Shown here: one piece after another, positions 23,400 to 34,524 of the stretch
Position numbering within the stretch: position 1 is the first letter of the stretch
Layout of the letters: every line of letters begins with the position of its first letter
Assembly: GCA_905178155.1 (NCBI GenBank)
Contig: CAJINV010000001.1
Location: 9,011,865-9,075,864, forward strand
DNA: 64,000 bases
Direction: 5' to 3'
Origin: Amoebophrya sp. A120
Taxonomy: Eukaryota > Sar > Dinophyceae > Syndiniales > Amoebophryaceae
Notes under the pieces: model-generated
What the model saw: the letters and a program-made list of their open reading frames with translations, nothing else
Told to the model about the DNA's origin: nothing
Database searches by the model: none
Made by a program: the position numbers and the translations under genes

Positions 23400-23797
23400 A
23401 ATTGCGCGGACAAAATTGAGTTCAGGAAAAAACTGCGAAGTTCGTGAAAATTCTTGAAAGGTCTGACGTCATCAACATCTTGTGCTTGTAGACGAAAAGT
23501 GAGCGTAGAACGCAGGCGGAACAAACTGAGGGACGACAGACCCAAAACCATAGTGATCGACATATAACGGGTGCCTTTCAAACACAATCTGATCAGGAGC
23601 TCGTCCACCAAACAAGAAATGAACGCGATCTTTTCCATGGACTTCTGAACACATGCATCTACAAAATACCATTTGCTGAGAAACCATGTTCTTGGCCATG
23701 TTCGCTCTTTTGTGAATCACAGTCTGCGCTTTTTACATCAACTTTAATAACGGGAAAATAGCTTGAAATGCAGTCCAAAGTTGTTCGCAGTTCTCAT
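23400..23797. other. Intergenic, 0.4 kb
   Basis: Space between the TMEM258-like start and the NOC3 stop. Nothing supported. Confidence 0.45.
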
Positions 23798-26586
23798 TCA
23801 CAACGAAGGAATTTGATCCACGCTTTCGATGGGAAAAACCCGGCGTGCCAGCTTTTGTCGTTTTGGCAATTCCACTCCCGCAAGCACATCGAAAGCCTTC
23901 TCTGCCTCCGACTCTTCCCCTCTTCGCTTCTTGCTCAACTTGCTTTCTCGTGCGCTCTCACCGCCCGTGGTAGTTGCCCAAGTCGGCATTTGCAACAGTT
24001 TCCCATGTTGCTGCAATAGGAACTTCGCCAGCCGTGCGACCGCCGGGTCCTGCTGCTGCGACAGAGCCTGCAGAGAGTAAAACACTTGCACCGGTCGCTC
24101 CACGATCCCGTTCTCGGATAAGACTCCGAAAAGACCACCCTCCGCAGAGAGCACGTTGTTCAGTTTCTGGTGCTTCTGGATCAGTTTCCCCGCCTCCGCG
24201 AGGAACTGTGTGGAAAACCCGGCGCCAGCGAGGTCTTGGACCAAGCCCTCGGTCAACAACGCGCACGAATTCATCGCGGACTTGGAAAACACCTGGGGAC
24301 ACTCGTTGACGCATAACCCGATCAGTTGCAGGATCTCGGCGCGGGCGTCCTTGATACTGGAAGGCGTTTGATGTTCCTCTTGTTGCTGCTCTGCCTCTTT
24401 ATTTTCGCACAGCAGAAACAGTGGCAGAGCTGTGAAAAGCGACGTTGCCACCCACTGCAAGTCGTCGCCGAGCGCCAAGGAGCGACCGGCCGGGGAAGCG
24501 AGCAGCTTGACGGCGGCGCAGAGTGCTAAGCTTGCGTGCTCGGCGTCCAGCCGGGTCAGCGCGTGTTGCAGCACCTCTCGCACCTCCTGCAGGATCTCCA
24601 GCAGCAACTCAACGTTCACGAGCGTCGCGAACTGCGCCAAGCCCTGCAGCGCGGACCGCAACACCGTGGGCGAGAAGTTAAAGTGGACGCGCAAGACCCG
24701 CAGGTAGATCACAATCACCTCGGCGAGTAAGTTATCAAATGTAAAAATGTCTGGGTCTGGAAGATTCTGAGATTTGTCATGCATATTTCGGATCACGCAA
24801 GTCGCGTCTGATGCAGGCGAAAGCATCACAGGTTTTGAGCACGCCTCATGATGCCTGTCCCGCATGAGAAACTTCCTACTTGCGTGCCAAGAAATGGACA
24901 GCTTTTGGCGGTCATGCAACACAAGTTTTTGTGTGTTCCAAAGTTTGCATCACAAGTTCCAACCCTGACCCAGACATTTTTACATTTGATATAAGTCCGC
25001 CTCGAGTTTCTTCAGCTCCAACTTCTTTTTCGTCGAGAGCGATCCTTCCAGCAACTCGCGCTCTATGTCCTCGTCTATTCTGGGTAAAAATGTCCCCACA
25101 CCAGAGTCAAGATGGGAAATCTGCTAGACAAATCAGCCAACTTTGGTTGTTTCGCATGACAAGTTTGTCCCCGTAGTGTAGTCCTGTTTAGCTAGTTCAG
25201 CAGCATCACAGATCTAGCATATCATGCTATTTCTAGCATCACAAATCCCAAAACACGACTACAAAAAGCTTCTCATGGGGCTTCGCATGAAAAACTTTTT
25301 TGGCATGCAGATTTGCTTGACAACTCTGGGGTGGGGATGTTTTTACTCAGAATATCGTCGTCGCCTTCATCATCGGCTTTATTGCTGCTGTCGTTATTTG
25401 ATGTGCTGTCCTCCAACAACTCCCGGGAGCGGTCCAATCGGAGGTGGAGCAGCGTGTTGAGTAAATGCGGGGACAACAAATCCACCTGGCTGGAGGTAGA
25501 ACTACTCGCATATTTGGAAATTTCTACACCGCCAGCTTGTTGTCCCTGTTTGAGATTCTTCTCTCCCGCAGCAGCCGCCGCACTACTCTGCTTGTTCGAG
25601 CTGTTTGCGCAGGCCCGCTTGGCGAAAAGCCCGACGGCGGTGACGATCTCCTTGCAGATTTCCAAACCTTTGTCCTTTTCGATAATGTCTTTCAATGCTT
25701 CGCACGCCGGCTTCACAATCAGCTCGGTTTCCTCCGATTTATTTTCCCGGTTTGTTGCGACTACTTTCCGGTTCGCCAATTTCACCAGAGCCGTGACCAA
25801 GCGGGTCCGGAAGTTGAAGTGCATTGCCTTACTTCTGGTCGCCAGCGAGCACAGCGGAACCGCGTACACGATCGGGTTCTGCTTCACGTTCACGAGCAGT
25901 TGCGTCGTGATTTTTTCGTATTGCTGTAAAAGAAGCTGTTCGAACTTCTGCGTCCGGAGCACCGCACGGGACAAAATCGTTTTGCCCTTCTCGAGCGAAT
26001 TCTGCTGTAGCTTGTATCCGGGAAGGATGTCCCGCAGCACAGCAATGGCGCTGATCAACGCGCAGTGCTTCACGTTTTCTTCGTCCGCAGTTCGGTTGGA
26101 GCGGGCATCCAAAGCCTGGTACAGCTTCATGAAAAACGGAAAGATAGTCGCCAGTTCTCTTTCCGGTTCCGCGGAGACTTGGGTCGCTGTTTCCGCGATG
26201 CTCTGGAGTGCGATCTCCAAACGCAGTTTTGGCCGGGGGTTTTTGTTTTTGGAGCCTGGTGCTATTTTTCCGGTCTCCTTCTGAAAGCATTTGGCAACGA
26301 GAGCGTCGCTCGCAGAGTTACCCTTTACGTCCAAAACATTCTCCTGCTTCTTGGCCAAGCATTCACTTCGATAATCTTTAATCGAGGTTTTTCCCTGCTT
26401 CGCGTCCCGCTTGGCTTTCTGCGCCTCGCGAATCTGTTCCCGCTTTTTCGCCTTGTTGGAAACTTGGTTCGCATTTCCGTCGTTTTCATCCTTCGGTTTT
26501 CCCACCAGTGCGACGCTTCGTCGCTCTTCTTGCAGCCACTGCTTGGACCGCAAGCGTGGCTTTTCATCCATTTCGGAGTCTGACAT
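23798..26586 (-). CDS. NOC3: Nucleolar complex protein 3 homolog (746 aa, 3 exons)
   Basis: Exons 26586-25355, 25070-24992 and 24727-23798 are joined across introners B and A2; phases agree and give 747 codons. NOC3 proteins act with NOC2 in maturation and nuclear export of the large ribosomal subunit and have been linked to replication licensing. Family features: a basic coiled N-terminus (KKREQIREAQKAKRDAKQGK), the signature SAIAVLRDILPGYKL, helical-repeat sequence (FNFRTRLVTALVKLANRK), then VIVIYLRVLRVHFNFSPTVL of the CBF/Mak21-type region and a helical C-terminus. Length is close to known homologs. The 79-bp middle exon encodes the charged linker DIERELLEGSLSTKKKLELK. The gene sits beside other ribosome-biogenesis or translation genes (bL33m and, further off, BUD23), though I see no sign of shared control beyond co-orientation. 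Confidence 0.85.
24728..24996. mobile_element. Introner element A2 (24733-24991)
   Basis: 259 bp, ends TATCAAATGTAAAAATGTCT and the inverse, flanked by taagt at 24728-24732 and 24992-24996 (ACTTA in the gene sense). Removal plus one duplication joins GCG GAC TTA to CTC GCC GAG in the NOC3 gene, in frame. The duplication ends in A, so no GT is available at the boundary. Confidence 0.93.
25071..25359. mobile_element. Introner element family B (25076-25354)
   Basis: 279 bp. In the gene sense it starts TATTCTGAGTAAAAACATCC; from the other end it reads TATTCTGGGTAAAAATGTCC, both followed by CCAC and CCAGAG. Flanking duplications tcgtc lie at 25071-25075 and 25355-25359 (GACGA in the gene sense). 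Removal plus one duplication joins GAC GAC GA to G GAC ATA in NOC3. The interior has GCATGACAA motifs like family A, but the terminal repeats are unrelated. Confidence 0.88.
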
Positions 26587-27651
26587 TTTCTTTTCTCTGA
26601 TGAAATGGTGGAAAGGTTTTGATGTACGTAAGAATAGTCAGTGCACCAGATTGGTACGGTCTTCAACAAGATCGGTAGACAAAGGAGAAACAATAGTGAC
26701 TGATGTCCGTGTTAAATTCGTCGTGTCTCTGAACATGGTTCTAGCGAAAAAATCAGTTCAAACTTCTGGAACAGAGAGATGGTGTGCAGAGTACATCTCC
26801 TCACAGACCTACGTGCGTCTACGGATCCTTGATTTCTTACTTGATCTTTTTTTTCAAGGTGGATCAAGGAATTGCTTCGCCGTGACAAAAAAGTTGATCG
26901 TTTTGGACTTGAACATAGACCTCTTCGTTCCTCTGGACCGGCAAAACAGTTTCGTTTGCCGATCGCAGTCATCTGCAATTTCCTTTTGAGGCTAGATCTC
27001 TGATACAGATCCGGAGTGTTTAAGCTGTTTTCTCACTTGGATCAAGAAGATCTGGCGGTAGTGACAACGCTTGCACGGTTTGGAATTGAAACACGTGGAC
27101 ACTCTTTCAATGGCGTTCTCGCAAACTGATCTGCGAACTCTGGTTTATTTCATTTTCAATGTGCAGCTGCATGAATGTTCATGCGTCTGATGCCATTTGT
27201 AGGGAAGAAGTTTAAAGGTAGAGGACCTACTTGCTATACTAATCGTAACTGGTTCGATGTCCCGCTAGAGCTCAGCTTGGCTGCGCTTTCCTGGTGCAAG
27301 TAGAACCTTTTTCGCCTGTATGACGTACAGGGGATCCGATCTACCTGCCTTCGGGGATATGTCCAGTGCTTCGATGTCCGCCCAGGCTCCTGAAGAATTC
27401 GCCTCTGTATCGCTCGTCGTTTGAAAATAGCTTGAGACGAGGTAGCAGTGAAAGGCGTCGTCGCTCTGCAGCCATTTCTATGCAAAGGAAAAACCGCTCC
27501 GCTTGCACAAATCGTACGTTCATCACTGCTGGTCATGCACATTTATCTCGTGAAGAAGTGTTAGCTGTACGTAACTCTAAGTATTCTATCGCACGTGACG
27601 TTTCCGCAGCGCTGCGTCGTACGATCGTCGGGCGCCGGCCACTTTTCCTCA
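26587..27651. other. Intergenic, 1.1 kb, no gene seen
   Basis: No convincing coding sequence. I looked here for a C-terminal exon of the upstream methyltransferase gene and did not find one. Confidence 0.45.
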
Positions 27652-28665
27652 TCATAGCACGTCAATGACTTTCGTCGGAAAGAATCTGTTCGAGAAAACA
27701 TTCAAACTCCGCCCCAAGTCTTTCAGCACACGTTTCGTTTCCCGGAACACCTTCAGCGGCGAAGTCAGGTTACCAAATGTAAAAATGTCTGGGTCTGGAA
27801 ACTTGTAATGCTTGGTTGAGAATAGTGAATGCTCTGTAATGCACAGCCAAGCATGAGAAATATCTGCGCTGCTTAGTGTTGCGCTGTTCGCATGACAAAC
27901 TGCGTCTTTGCATGACAGGCAAAAGGCTCTCTTCTTGGTCACGCATTACAAACACTTCAGTCATGCCAGACAAGCATGACAAACCTTGCATTCTTCCAGA
28001 CCCAGACATATTTGCAATCCATACAGGTAGTCCACGGAGACGGAATTCACGACGAGGTCAAAGCTGTCCTCTGCAAATGGCAGCTTGGGGTCCGTGTTCA
28101 AATTTTGCACCACATGCGAACTTAGTACTGGATTCACCGCCAGCTCCTTCGCATTCATGCCCAGCCCCGTGACGATCAGTTTTACCTTCTGTTGTTGACT
28201 GCTTTCTGTACGTATGGTAACTATCTTGTCTTTACTCGAATCCCCATCCGGTAGCGGCAAATGCGAGATCCAGGAGGAGCAAAGGTCCAGCACGCGGACT
28301 TCGGGCGGATCTGTGCTGCCAGAGGCTTGATCTGCCTGCGCCGCGGCAAGCTCAGCAATGATCTTGGTGTAGTAGGCCGTGGTTGCAGCGATGGCTGGCT
28401 TGTCGATGTGTTCCACGAGTCGCTCGTCCTGGTAAAAGCGCTCGTCGGGGGACTCATCACGCCGAGCAAACCATTCTGCGGGGAACTCGCTGTCGCTCCT
28501 CAGAAGCGGGCGACCGTGCTCGAGCAATTTGGGTGTGGGCTGGCTGGACATCTGTTTTTTCTTTCTCTTCTTTGCAGATGACAGTTTCGAGAGCACAAAC
28601 AAAGCGTAGACAAGGGGAACGATGTTGCACAGAGGGGACGGCCTCCAGAGGAACCTGGACATCAT
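27652..28665 (-). CDS. SAM-dependent methyltransferase-like protein, short C-terminus (251 aa)
   Basis: Exons 28665-28024 and 27765-27652 are joined across introner A3. The start ATG at 28665 opens a hydrophobic N-terminus (LCNIVPLVYALFVLSKL) that could anchor or target the protein. The core matches a methyltransferase family known from plants and algae: PEWF.R.DESPDERFYQ-like region, VLDLCSSWISHLP in place of motif I, GLGMNAKELAVNPVL, LPFAEDSFDLVVNSVSVDYL and FSNRFFPTK. Excising A3 restores SVDYLTSPLKVF across the junction. The protein ends ten residues after FSNR, whereas relatives continue for about 40-60 residues, so it is truncated or its last exon is missed. The substrate is unknown. 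Confidence 0.7.
27766..28028. mobile_element. Introner element A3 (27771-28023)
   Basis: 253 bp, ends TACCAAATGTAAAAATGTCT and (other strand) TATGGATTGCAAATATGTCT. Flanking caggt at 27766-27770 and 28024-28028 (ACCTG in the gene sense). Removal plus one duplication joins GTG GAC TAC CTG to ACT TCG CCG in the methyltransferase gene. Confidence 0.93.
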
Positions 28666-28956
28666 GCTCGCACTGAAAAGAGCCGGCGAAAGCCGGACTG
28701 ATAGACCGAACAAAAACAGTGGACGAGACTGGTGTAGGCTTCATGTGTCCGTAGAAAGAAACTTTTTGTAGAAGTTGTGCGCCGCACCCGCCAGGTTCTT
28801 ACCGATAGATACCGAGTACTGAATGACGACAGCATCTTTATTTCCCAGCAGAACACAAGGCCCAAAACTCGAGGAAAAGGCAACTTCCGATCTACAGGGG
28901 GCTCTACTATGTATCGTACTCAATATGATCGGCGATCAACAGTGTCAAGAAAGGTG

Positions 28957-29862
28957 TCAGGCAAAACTGCCGACTTTGTTTGGCATAGTTGGCTGTCCTC
29001 CCTTATTGAATTTCGCGGCAGGTCGGGCGCGTGACCCCTTCGTGACCCGCTGAATCAACTCTTGCATGCGATCTCCTGTGGCTCGCGCGTGCCTTCGTTC
29101 GATGGCTCGCTTGATCTGCCTTCGCCAAACGGGTAGCTTGGTCTCGTAAAACATAACGTGCTGGTTCACAATTGGGTCGTACTTACGGAGTATCAAATGT
29201 AAAAATGTCTGGGTCTGGAAGAATCCGAACTTGTGATGCTGTCTCTGGATTCTGAAAAAAATTGTATTGCATGACCAGCAAGAGGGTTCCAGTTTGTGCT
29301 ACGCGGAGAGGGCATTTCTCATGCGGAAGGTGCATCAGGAAGCCCTCTAAAAGTGTGCGATGCTCGGTCATGCATTACAGGCATCATGGGTCATGAGAAA
29401 TATGCATGACAAATCTCGCATTCTTCCAGACCCAGACATTTTTACATTTGATACGGAGTGCCATCCGAAACTCTGCCTTCTGAGGAGATTTCGTCGTTGC
29501 GTACAAGTTATCAAATGCAAATACTTATGTCTGGGTCTGGAAGGTTGGAACTTGTAATGCTGTCTGTGGATTCCAAAAAAATCTGTGCTGCATGCCACAG
29601 CAAGAGGGGCCCAGTTTGTGCTCCGCGGAGAGGGCATTTCTCATGCGGCATAGGCATCATGAAGCCCTCGAAAAATCTGCGATGCTAGGTCATGCATTAC
29701 AGGCCTCATTGGTTCTGCAAAAATTGCATGACAAACGTGGCAATCTTCCAGACCCAGACATATTTGCAATGCATACAAGTAGCCCGTCTGCGCAGCGGAC
29801 ACGAGAGTTACAGTGAGCCGCTTGCTCTTGCTTTTTTGCAGTATCGGGGAAAGCGTGAACAT
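28957..29862 (-). CDS. MRPL33: Mitochondrial large-subunit ribosomal protein bL33m (121 aa, 3 exons)
   Basis: Exons 29862-29776, 29503-29454 and 29185-28957 are separated by introners A5 and A4. The phases are 0 and 2 and the total is 122 codons. The spliced product reads TVTLVSAAQTGYLYATTKSP, QKAEFRMALRKYDPIVNQHV and MFYETKLP. This is the bL33 fold: SAAGTGFFY-type first strand, basic turn, then L.KYDP...HV.F.E.K. bL33 is a small protein of the large ribosomal subunit near the E site; the non-cysteine form is typical of mitochondria. A basic 55-residue C-terminal extension (RRQIKRAIERRHARATGDRM) is unusual, and the basic N-terminus (ILQKSKSKR) may help import. The middle exon is only 50 bp. 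Neither junction can be read without removing the elements. Confidence 0.9.
29186..29458. mobile_element. Introner element A4 (29191-29453)
   Basis: 263 bp with ends TATCAAATGTAAAAATGTCT in inverted orientation, flanked by cggag at 29186-29190 and 29454-29458 (the match extends to tacggagt if the terminal TA is shared). Removal joins ATG GCA CTC CG to T AAG TAC GAC in bL33m. Its interior is closely alignable with A5 and A6 (GCAAGAGG, GAGAGGGCATTTCTCATGCG, CATGCATTACAGGC). Confidence 0.94.
29504..29780. mobile_element. Introner element A5 (29509-29775)
   Basis: 267 bp, flanked by caagt at 29504-29508 and 29776-29780 (ACTTG in the gene sense; the match extends to tacaagt). One terminal repeat carries a 4-bp insertion (CAAATGCAAATACTTATGTC). 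Removal joins GGC TAC TTG to TAC GCA ACG in bL33m. Interior similarity makes A4, A5 and A6 one subfamily. Confidence 0.94.
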
Positions 29863-30245
29863 AATGCCGGGTCTGTCCCTCCAAATGACAAAAAGGAATT
29901 CTTCGACGCAAACCAGGCTCTACTTTCATTCACGTTTAGGATTGTCTTCTGTTGGAAGCGTTGCAGCAAAAGTTCGCACATAACATAGCGAGAGGACAAA
30001 AGCGTGTCTAGATCGTGTTCTAGCGAGCACTGTGCCAAACGGTCTCGAAAGTGATCGTATCCAAGAGCTGCGGATCGATATCACAACACGGAATCAGTAG
30101 GAAGGTTCCATCTCATGTTTTTGTTTGATCCTCTTTTCAAGAAAAAAAAATTCAGGACCTACTTCACCATCTTCGGAAAGAACAGCCTTCGAACACGAAC
30201 CCAGAATAGCTCACCAACGGCCGTCTGCCGCTCCACAGCCATCGT
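29863..30245. other. Intergenic, 0.4 kb
   Basis: Between the bL33m start and the next gene's stop. No gene or RNA feature seen. Confidence 0.45.
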
Positions 30246-32504
30246 TTAATGAATGACGCTGGTAACATCTTCTCGATCTTCCGCGTCACCTCGCATGAAC
30301 ATTAGATCGTCTTCTAGTGCAACCAAACACGCCTTGACGACAAAACCTAAAGCGCCGTGACCGGAACTCGAGCTCGTTGACGGCGCATTTCCGCCGGCTT
30401 TCGAGGACGACTGCCAACTGCCGTGCGACTGCTTTGCTTCTTCGCTCTCTACTGGTGTCCCTTCCCCTGGAGGGTGTGCAGCTAACGTGCTCGTCTCGTT
30501 GGATGCGTTTGCTGCTTTCTCGTTCTTCTCCAGCTCCCAATAGGGCGTGATCTTCTTTTTCTGCAGCCAGTTCTCCATCATGGCCTCGGCAATCTGGTAC
30601 TGGCCAATCACTTCGATGTAGGATTCCTTCGGCGCGTTCGACACAAAGTCGGGCATGCCGTGTATGCCGTGGTATGACCCGTCCGTATCGTTGCCCGCAT
30701 CCAAACCCGGCGGGGAAGTTCCATCTTGTTCCCCTGCAGTAGCGGCCTCGATTGCTGCTGGCGCAGATGAGTTTTGGTCCTCTCCTTCGCCCACGACAGT
30801 ACTACTTTGTTCCCCCGGTAGTCCACTCACAGCCTTTCCCCGACTCCGGTCCAGCGCTCGTTTCCGCGCCTCCTCGCGTTTCACTTTCAGGTCCTGGTCC
30901 AGCGCCCCGCCGGTGCCGTGGTCGTTCAGACGACCTAGATCGCCGACCTTCACGAACTGCGGCTTGACGTTGGTTGGCAGCGGGAAAGTTTCGTCGTCCA
31001 TGACGTAGCGGTTCGAGCTCAGGCCCTGCAGAAACCGCTCCGCAAGGTGGAAAACCTCTGCCTTCGGGCCGCTGACAAAACCGATGGCGTTTGTGTGCTC
31101 GCACAGGTCGTAGTACCTGTGGTTTCATTTGATTTATTTTTTTAGGCTGCATTCATTGAGAGACCCCTCCTGCATTCTTGCGGTTTTTCTTTTTACATAC
31201 AGAATGCAAAATAAAACGAAATCGAAATAAGTAAAGCTCTAAATGTACAGCATGTCGTATCCCCAACCGATCGGATTTGTGCCCGGGTCGACCATGTGAG
31301 CCCAGCAATAGAAAGCGTCCTTCCGAAACATGGTCATCTGCACCTCCCAAGCGCGCAGCCTCGTCCCCGCGATTCCGCGCTGGTACAAACTCCCGAACAG
31401 GGCGTTCTTCGAGGCCACGGACATGTGGCCCTCCGCGCGGTAACCCCGAGCCGTTTCGCCGAATCGCGGGTCTTCCTCGCTGACCGCGTCCAAGATCGAC
31501 TGCTTGATGAAGTTGCTGCCGGGCGCCAGGTAGACGAAGGGGGTCGCTACGTTTAACCCGTTGTGCCTCATGACGCCGAGGAACTCGCGGACGGAAAACG
31601 CTTCCACGCTGATATCGTCGAGAATTGCCAGGATGTAATCGAACTGCTCGATTAACGGGAACAGCGCGTTCTGCTCGGCACGGTCGTGCGAAATCTGCTG
31701 TCTCCCGGATTGCACGTACTTGGTGGTTTCTCGTTGATCTACTGCTCGAGCGTGGTTGTTTTCTCGTCCTCGTCCGATAGCGGATACCAAGACCGTTGCG
31801 TTGTCCGATTTTATGTCCGTGTCGAGTCGACCGGGCCTCACCGCGGGATCTGGCATAGCGGAGAGCTGGAGGAAACCGGTCCAGTTAAACCGAACGCGGC
31901 GGCGGATTTCGCAATGCGTAGCGGTGAAATTCCCCAATCTCCGGTCCTTCTCGGTGACTTCCGCAAGAGAATACGCTTCTTCCGTTTTGTACACGTAAAC
32001 CACGCAGCCGAGATGGGGATAGAGATCACGCTTGTGATGTAGCGTACCATCGCGGTTGCTCCTAGGTGTACTCACAGCTCTCGTCGTCCCGTCGGAAAAA
32101 AAGTCCGTTTGGTCTTGGTTGCCATCTGTAGTTCTTTGCGGAGCTGCATGTAGTGCATCCCGGCTTGCGGTCGCGGTGCTTGCGTCATCTCCCTGGTCAA
32201 CATCTGCTGCTTCAAACACCGCTTCAAAGCCACTGCGCCATTCTGCGGCGATGCGATTCAAGGTGTCGGAAATCCAGGGCCAGCGTTCCGCTTCGCCGTG
32301 GCCGGGGACCAGAAGGAGCAGCCGGGGCACGCGATCCTTCGTTGGAAACAAATCCGTGAGCCGCTTCTCCCGTCGTTCAAGCCGTTCGCGCGGACTCCAA
32401 TCCCGTTGCGCTCGGACGAAACAATGCGTTTCCGACGAGAACGTGGCTTGCTGCAGAACCAATGCGCAACGCACGAAAACGGAAAAGAAAACCGAGAGAA
32501 CCAT
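30246..32504 (-). CDS. Golgi-type II membrane glycosyltransferase-like protein, DUF707-like (708 aa)
   Basis: Exons 32504-31249 and 31116-30246 with a 132-bp GT-AG intron; both splice sites carry GTAC. ATG 32504 opens a short hydrophobic N-terminus (MVLSVFFSVFVRCALVLQQA) that suits a signal anchor. The C-terminal half of the first exon has the flow of DUF707-type glycan proteins: EQFDYILAILDDISVEAFSV, FLGVMRHNGLNVATPFV, a TMFRKDAFYCWAHMVD stretch and GWGYDMLYYDLCEHTNAIGF. The latter corresponds to the conserved HGWGLD.....C......IGVVD region. The last 230 residues are low-complexity with a hydrophilic tail. DUF707 proteins are poorly characterised and presumed to act in Golgi polysaccharide synthesis. 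The assignment is by pattern and moderate; glycosyltransferase activity is inference. Confidence 0.55.
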
Positions 32505-32766
32505 TTTTATGAATAAGATTGTAGAGGCTTCGCAGCTACAACATCCCCTCTACGACGATTCATTGCTTCTATGCGAAAGATTGAGAAAGTGAGCAGCTCC
32601 AACAACTTTTTAGTGGACACTCGCTCGCATCATTTTCGTATAACGAAACGACAACGACTGGCACAGAGAGACACAAAATAAAGATCGAGCTATCGCTCTG
32701 TCAAAGTTGGTTCACGTTCACACAATCTTGTGATAGTGATTTACATTGAATGTGAAATTTTTATTT

Positions 32767-34524
32767 CTAAGCACAATGAACGCGAAACTGCGTTGGACAT
32801 GAGGGCGTCAGAACTGTCCAACGATAATCATCCAAGCTCTTGCCCTCCCATCGTGCGGGGTCAAACACCGCCTCAATGCGCTCATTCACTTGAATGGCAA
32901 TGCCCGGGGGCGGCTTCTGGGCGGTTTCTCTATCGACGGTTCCTTCTCCGGTGCCAACAGTCTTCCGCATGACCCGCTTGAGGCGCTTCCACATTCTCTT
33001 TGCCCGAGCGTCGAAACCAAGATCACCGACATTCTCCTTGGCATGATCCTGATGCTGATCGTCCGGCTCTTTACAACAAAGAGGCCTCTTTTTCCCAAAA
33101 CCTAGGTGCTCGTCGAAAAACACACCGCCGTCCTCTTCACAAGCTTTGCGAAACAAATCCTGCACAGCTGGGTCCGAAAAGCACATACGCTGCTGCACAT
33201 TTTTACCCACTTCTTTCACGAGCTTCCCATGAGTCAGAAGCCATTTTGCAGTCCAGAAGGGCCTATTTTCGGGATCGAGCCACTCTGACGCGTCGCCGCC
33301 TTCTCTCTCTCTTCCGATATGGCGACCACAGGAGCTGTGAGCAATGCTGCTGGGAGCCATTCGGGTACATCGACCCTCCGTTCCCAGCGACGCAGACCAA
33401 CAAATTGCTGTTTGCAAGTGTAACGCAGCTCCTGTTTCCGTATTGAACAGTGGCGCCGCAGATATAGGCAGCCAACACGCGAGGGACACATCCTGATTTT
33501 CATACTGCGGATGGTAGTGTACCCTCGTTTTTGCAGGCCCAGGACGCGGGCTCGGTGTGCCTGGCGCTCGCGAATCTTTTTCGCATGTCTTCCCATCAAC
33601 GTCTTCGCTGTCTTCGTCGTCGCCATTCCACCAAAAGTAATACTGGTTGTATCTGGATCGCGCTGCCGTCTTTCTCCCGTAGTACCTTGCATCTTCTCCC
33701 CAACTACGTTCGTCTTCACTGTCTGTTTCTGTCGATGCGCCGGAGTCTTTTCGAGTCTTCGCGTCAAGCCCCAAACCGGCTTCGCCATCGAGGTCCCCGC
33801 CCCCGTCTGCAGTAGAACGTGGAGCTTCACATCCGGTTATGTCGCGCAAAAGTTCGTTTGGCCTCGGGTGCACAATGTAGACTCGCCACTTGCTGCGTGT
33901 GTAGTCTAGCTCAAACCCCAGCAGCAAGCACACCGAAGCGTGCTCAAAATCCAGCTCGCCGTTCAACTGCGGAAGCAAGGCGTGCGGCACCAGCCCGGCC
34001 ACAAACATGTGATTTCCCTCTTTGCTTTTTCGAGACTCGGACATCAAGGCATACTGACGTCCGAACGCACTTCCGCGGGGCTCAAGAGTGAAAGTCGGTG
34101 ACGTCGGAAAATCAGGTGGCACGGCTTTGGCTTGGTTGTTAGCTTTCTCATCCCTATTGACGCGTTCCGCGAGCTCTTTCAGCCGGTCTGTCTCCGCCTG
34201 CATGGCCTCAGGCGTGGCGCTCGCTGCGAGACCGATTAAGCATTCCGGGGCCTGACTTTCCCGCGCGGCAAAATCCCTAAATGCCGTTGACATTTGCTCC
34301 GAAAATGGTATTGTGTTCGTCAGCATCAGCGCACCGCGCTGGTAAAAGTGATCTGCGTAAGTGACGCGTCCACACTTGACAACGAATTCGTTCCTTCCGA
34401 CTGGCTCCAAGAAGCTTGGCGTAAGCGCGACAGCTATCGCAGATCGACTGCCATCCTCGGTACCGCGGTTGTTCTCTGGTGTAGTCTTGTGCAACTCATG
34501 CGAGCCGGAATAGTTCTCGTCCAT
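32767..34524 (-). CDS. Unknown protein (585 aa), single exon
   Basis: ATG at 34524 to the stop at 32767 without interruption. The N-terminal 240 residues look folded (FLEPVGRNEFVVKCGRVTYA, LMLTNTIPFSEQM, HMFVAGLVPHALLPQLNGEL, LLLGFELDYTRSKWRVYIVH). An acidic, Ser-rich linker follows (DSGASTETDSEDERSWGEDA), then a second Trp/Cys-containing block (SLACWLPISAAPLFNTETGA) and a basic C-terminus (KRMWKRLKRVMRKTVG). No membrane segment or catalytic signature is evident. The length, even composition and absence of stops make it a real gene. Function unknown. Confidence 0.6.
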   Translation of the reverse strand: MDENYSGSHELHKTTPENNRGTEDGSRSAIAVALTPSFLEPVGRNEFVVKCGRVTYADHFYQRGALMLTNTIPFSEQMSTAFRDFAARESQAPECLIGLAASATPEAMQAETDRLKELAERVNRDEKANNQAKAVPPDFPTSPTFTLEPRGSAFGRQYALMSESRKSKEGNHMFVAGLVPHALLPQLNGELDFEHASVCLLLGFELDYTRSKWRVYIVHPRPNELLRDITGCEAPRSTADGGGDLDGEAGLGLDAKTRKDSGASTETDSEDERSWGEDARYYGRKTAARSRYNQYYFWWNGDDEDSEDVDGKTCEKDSRAPGTPSPRPGPAKTRVHYHPQYENQDVSLACWLPISAAPLFNTETGAALHLQTAICWSASLGTEGRCTRMAPSSIAHSSCGRHIGREREGGDASEWLDPENRPFWTAKWLLTHGKLVKEVGKNVQQRMCFSDPAVQDLFRKACEEDGGVFFDEHLGFGKKRPLCCKEPDDQHQDHAKENVGDLGFDARAKRMWKRLKRVMRKTVGTGEGTVDRETAQKPPPGIAIQVNERIEAVFDPARWEGKSLDDYRWTVLTPSCPTQFRVHCA

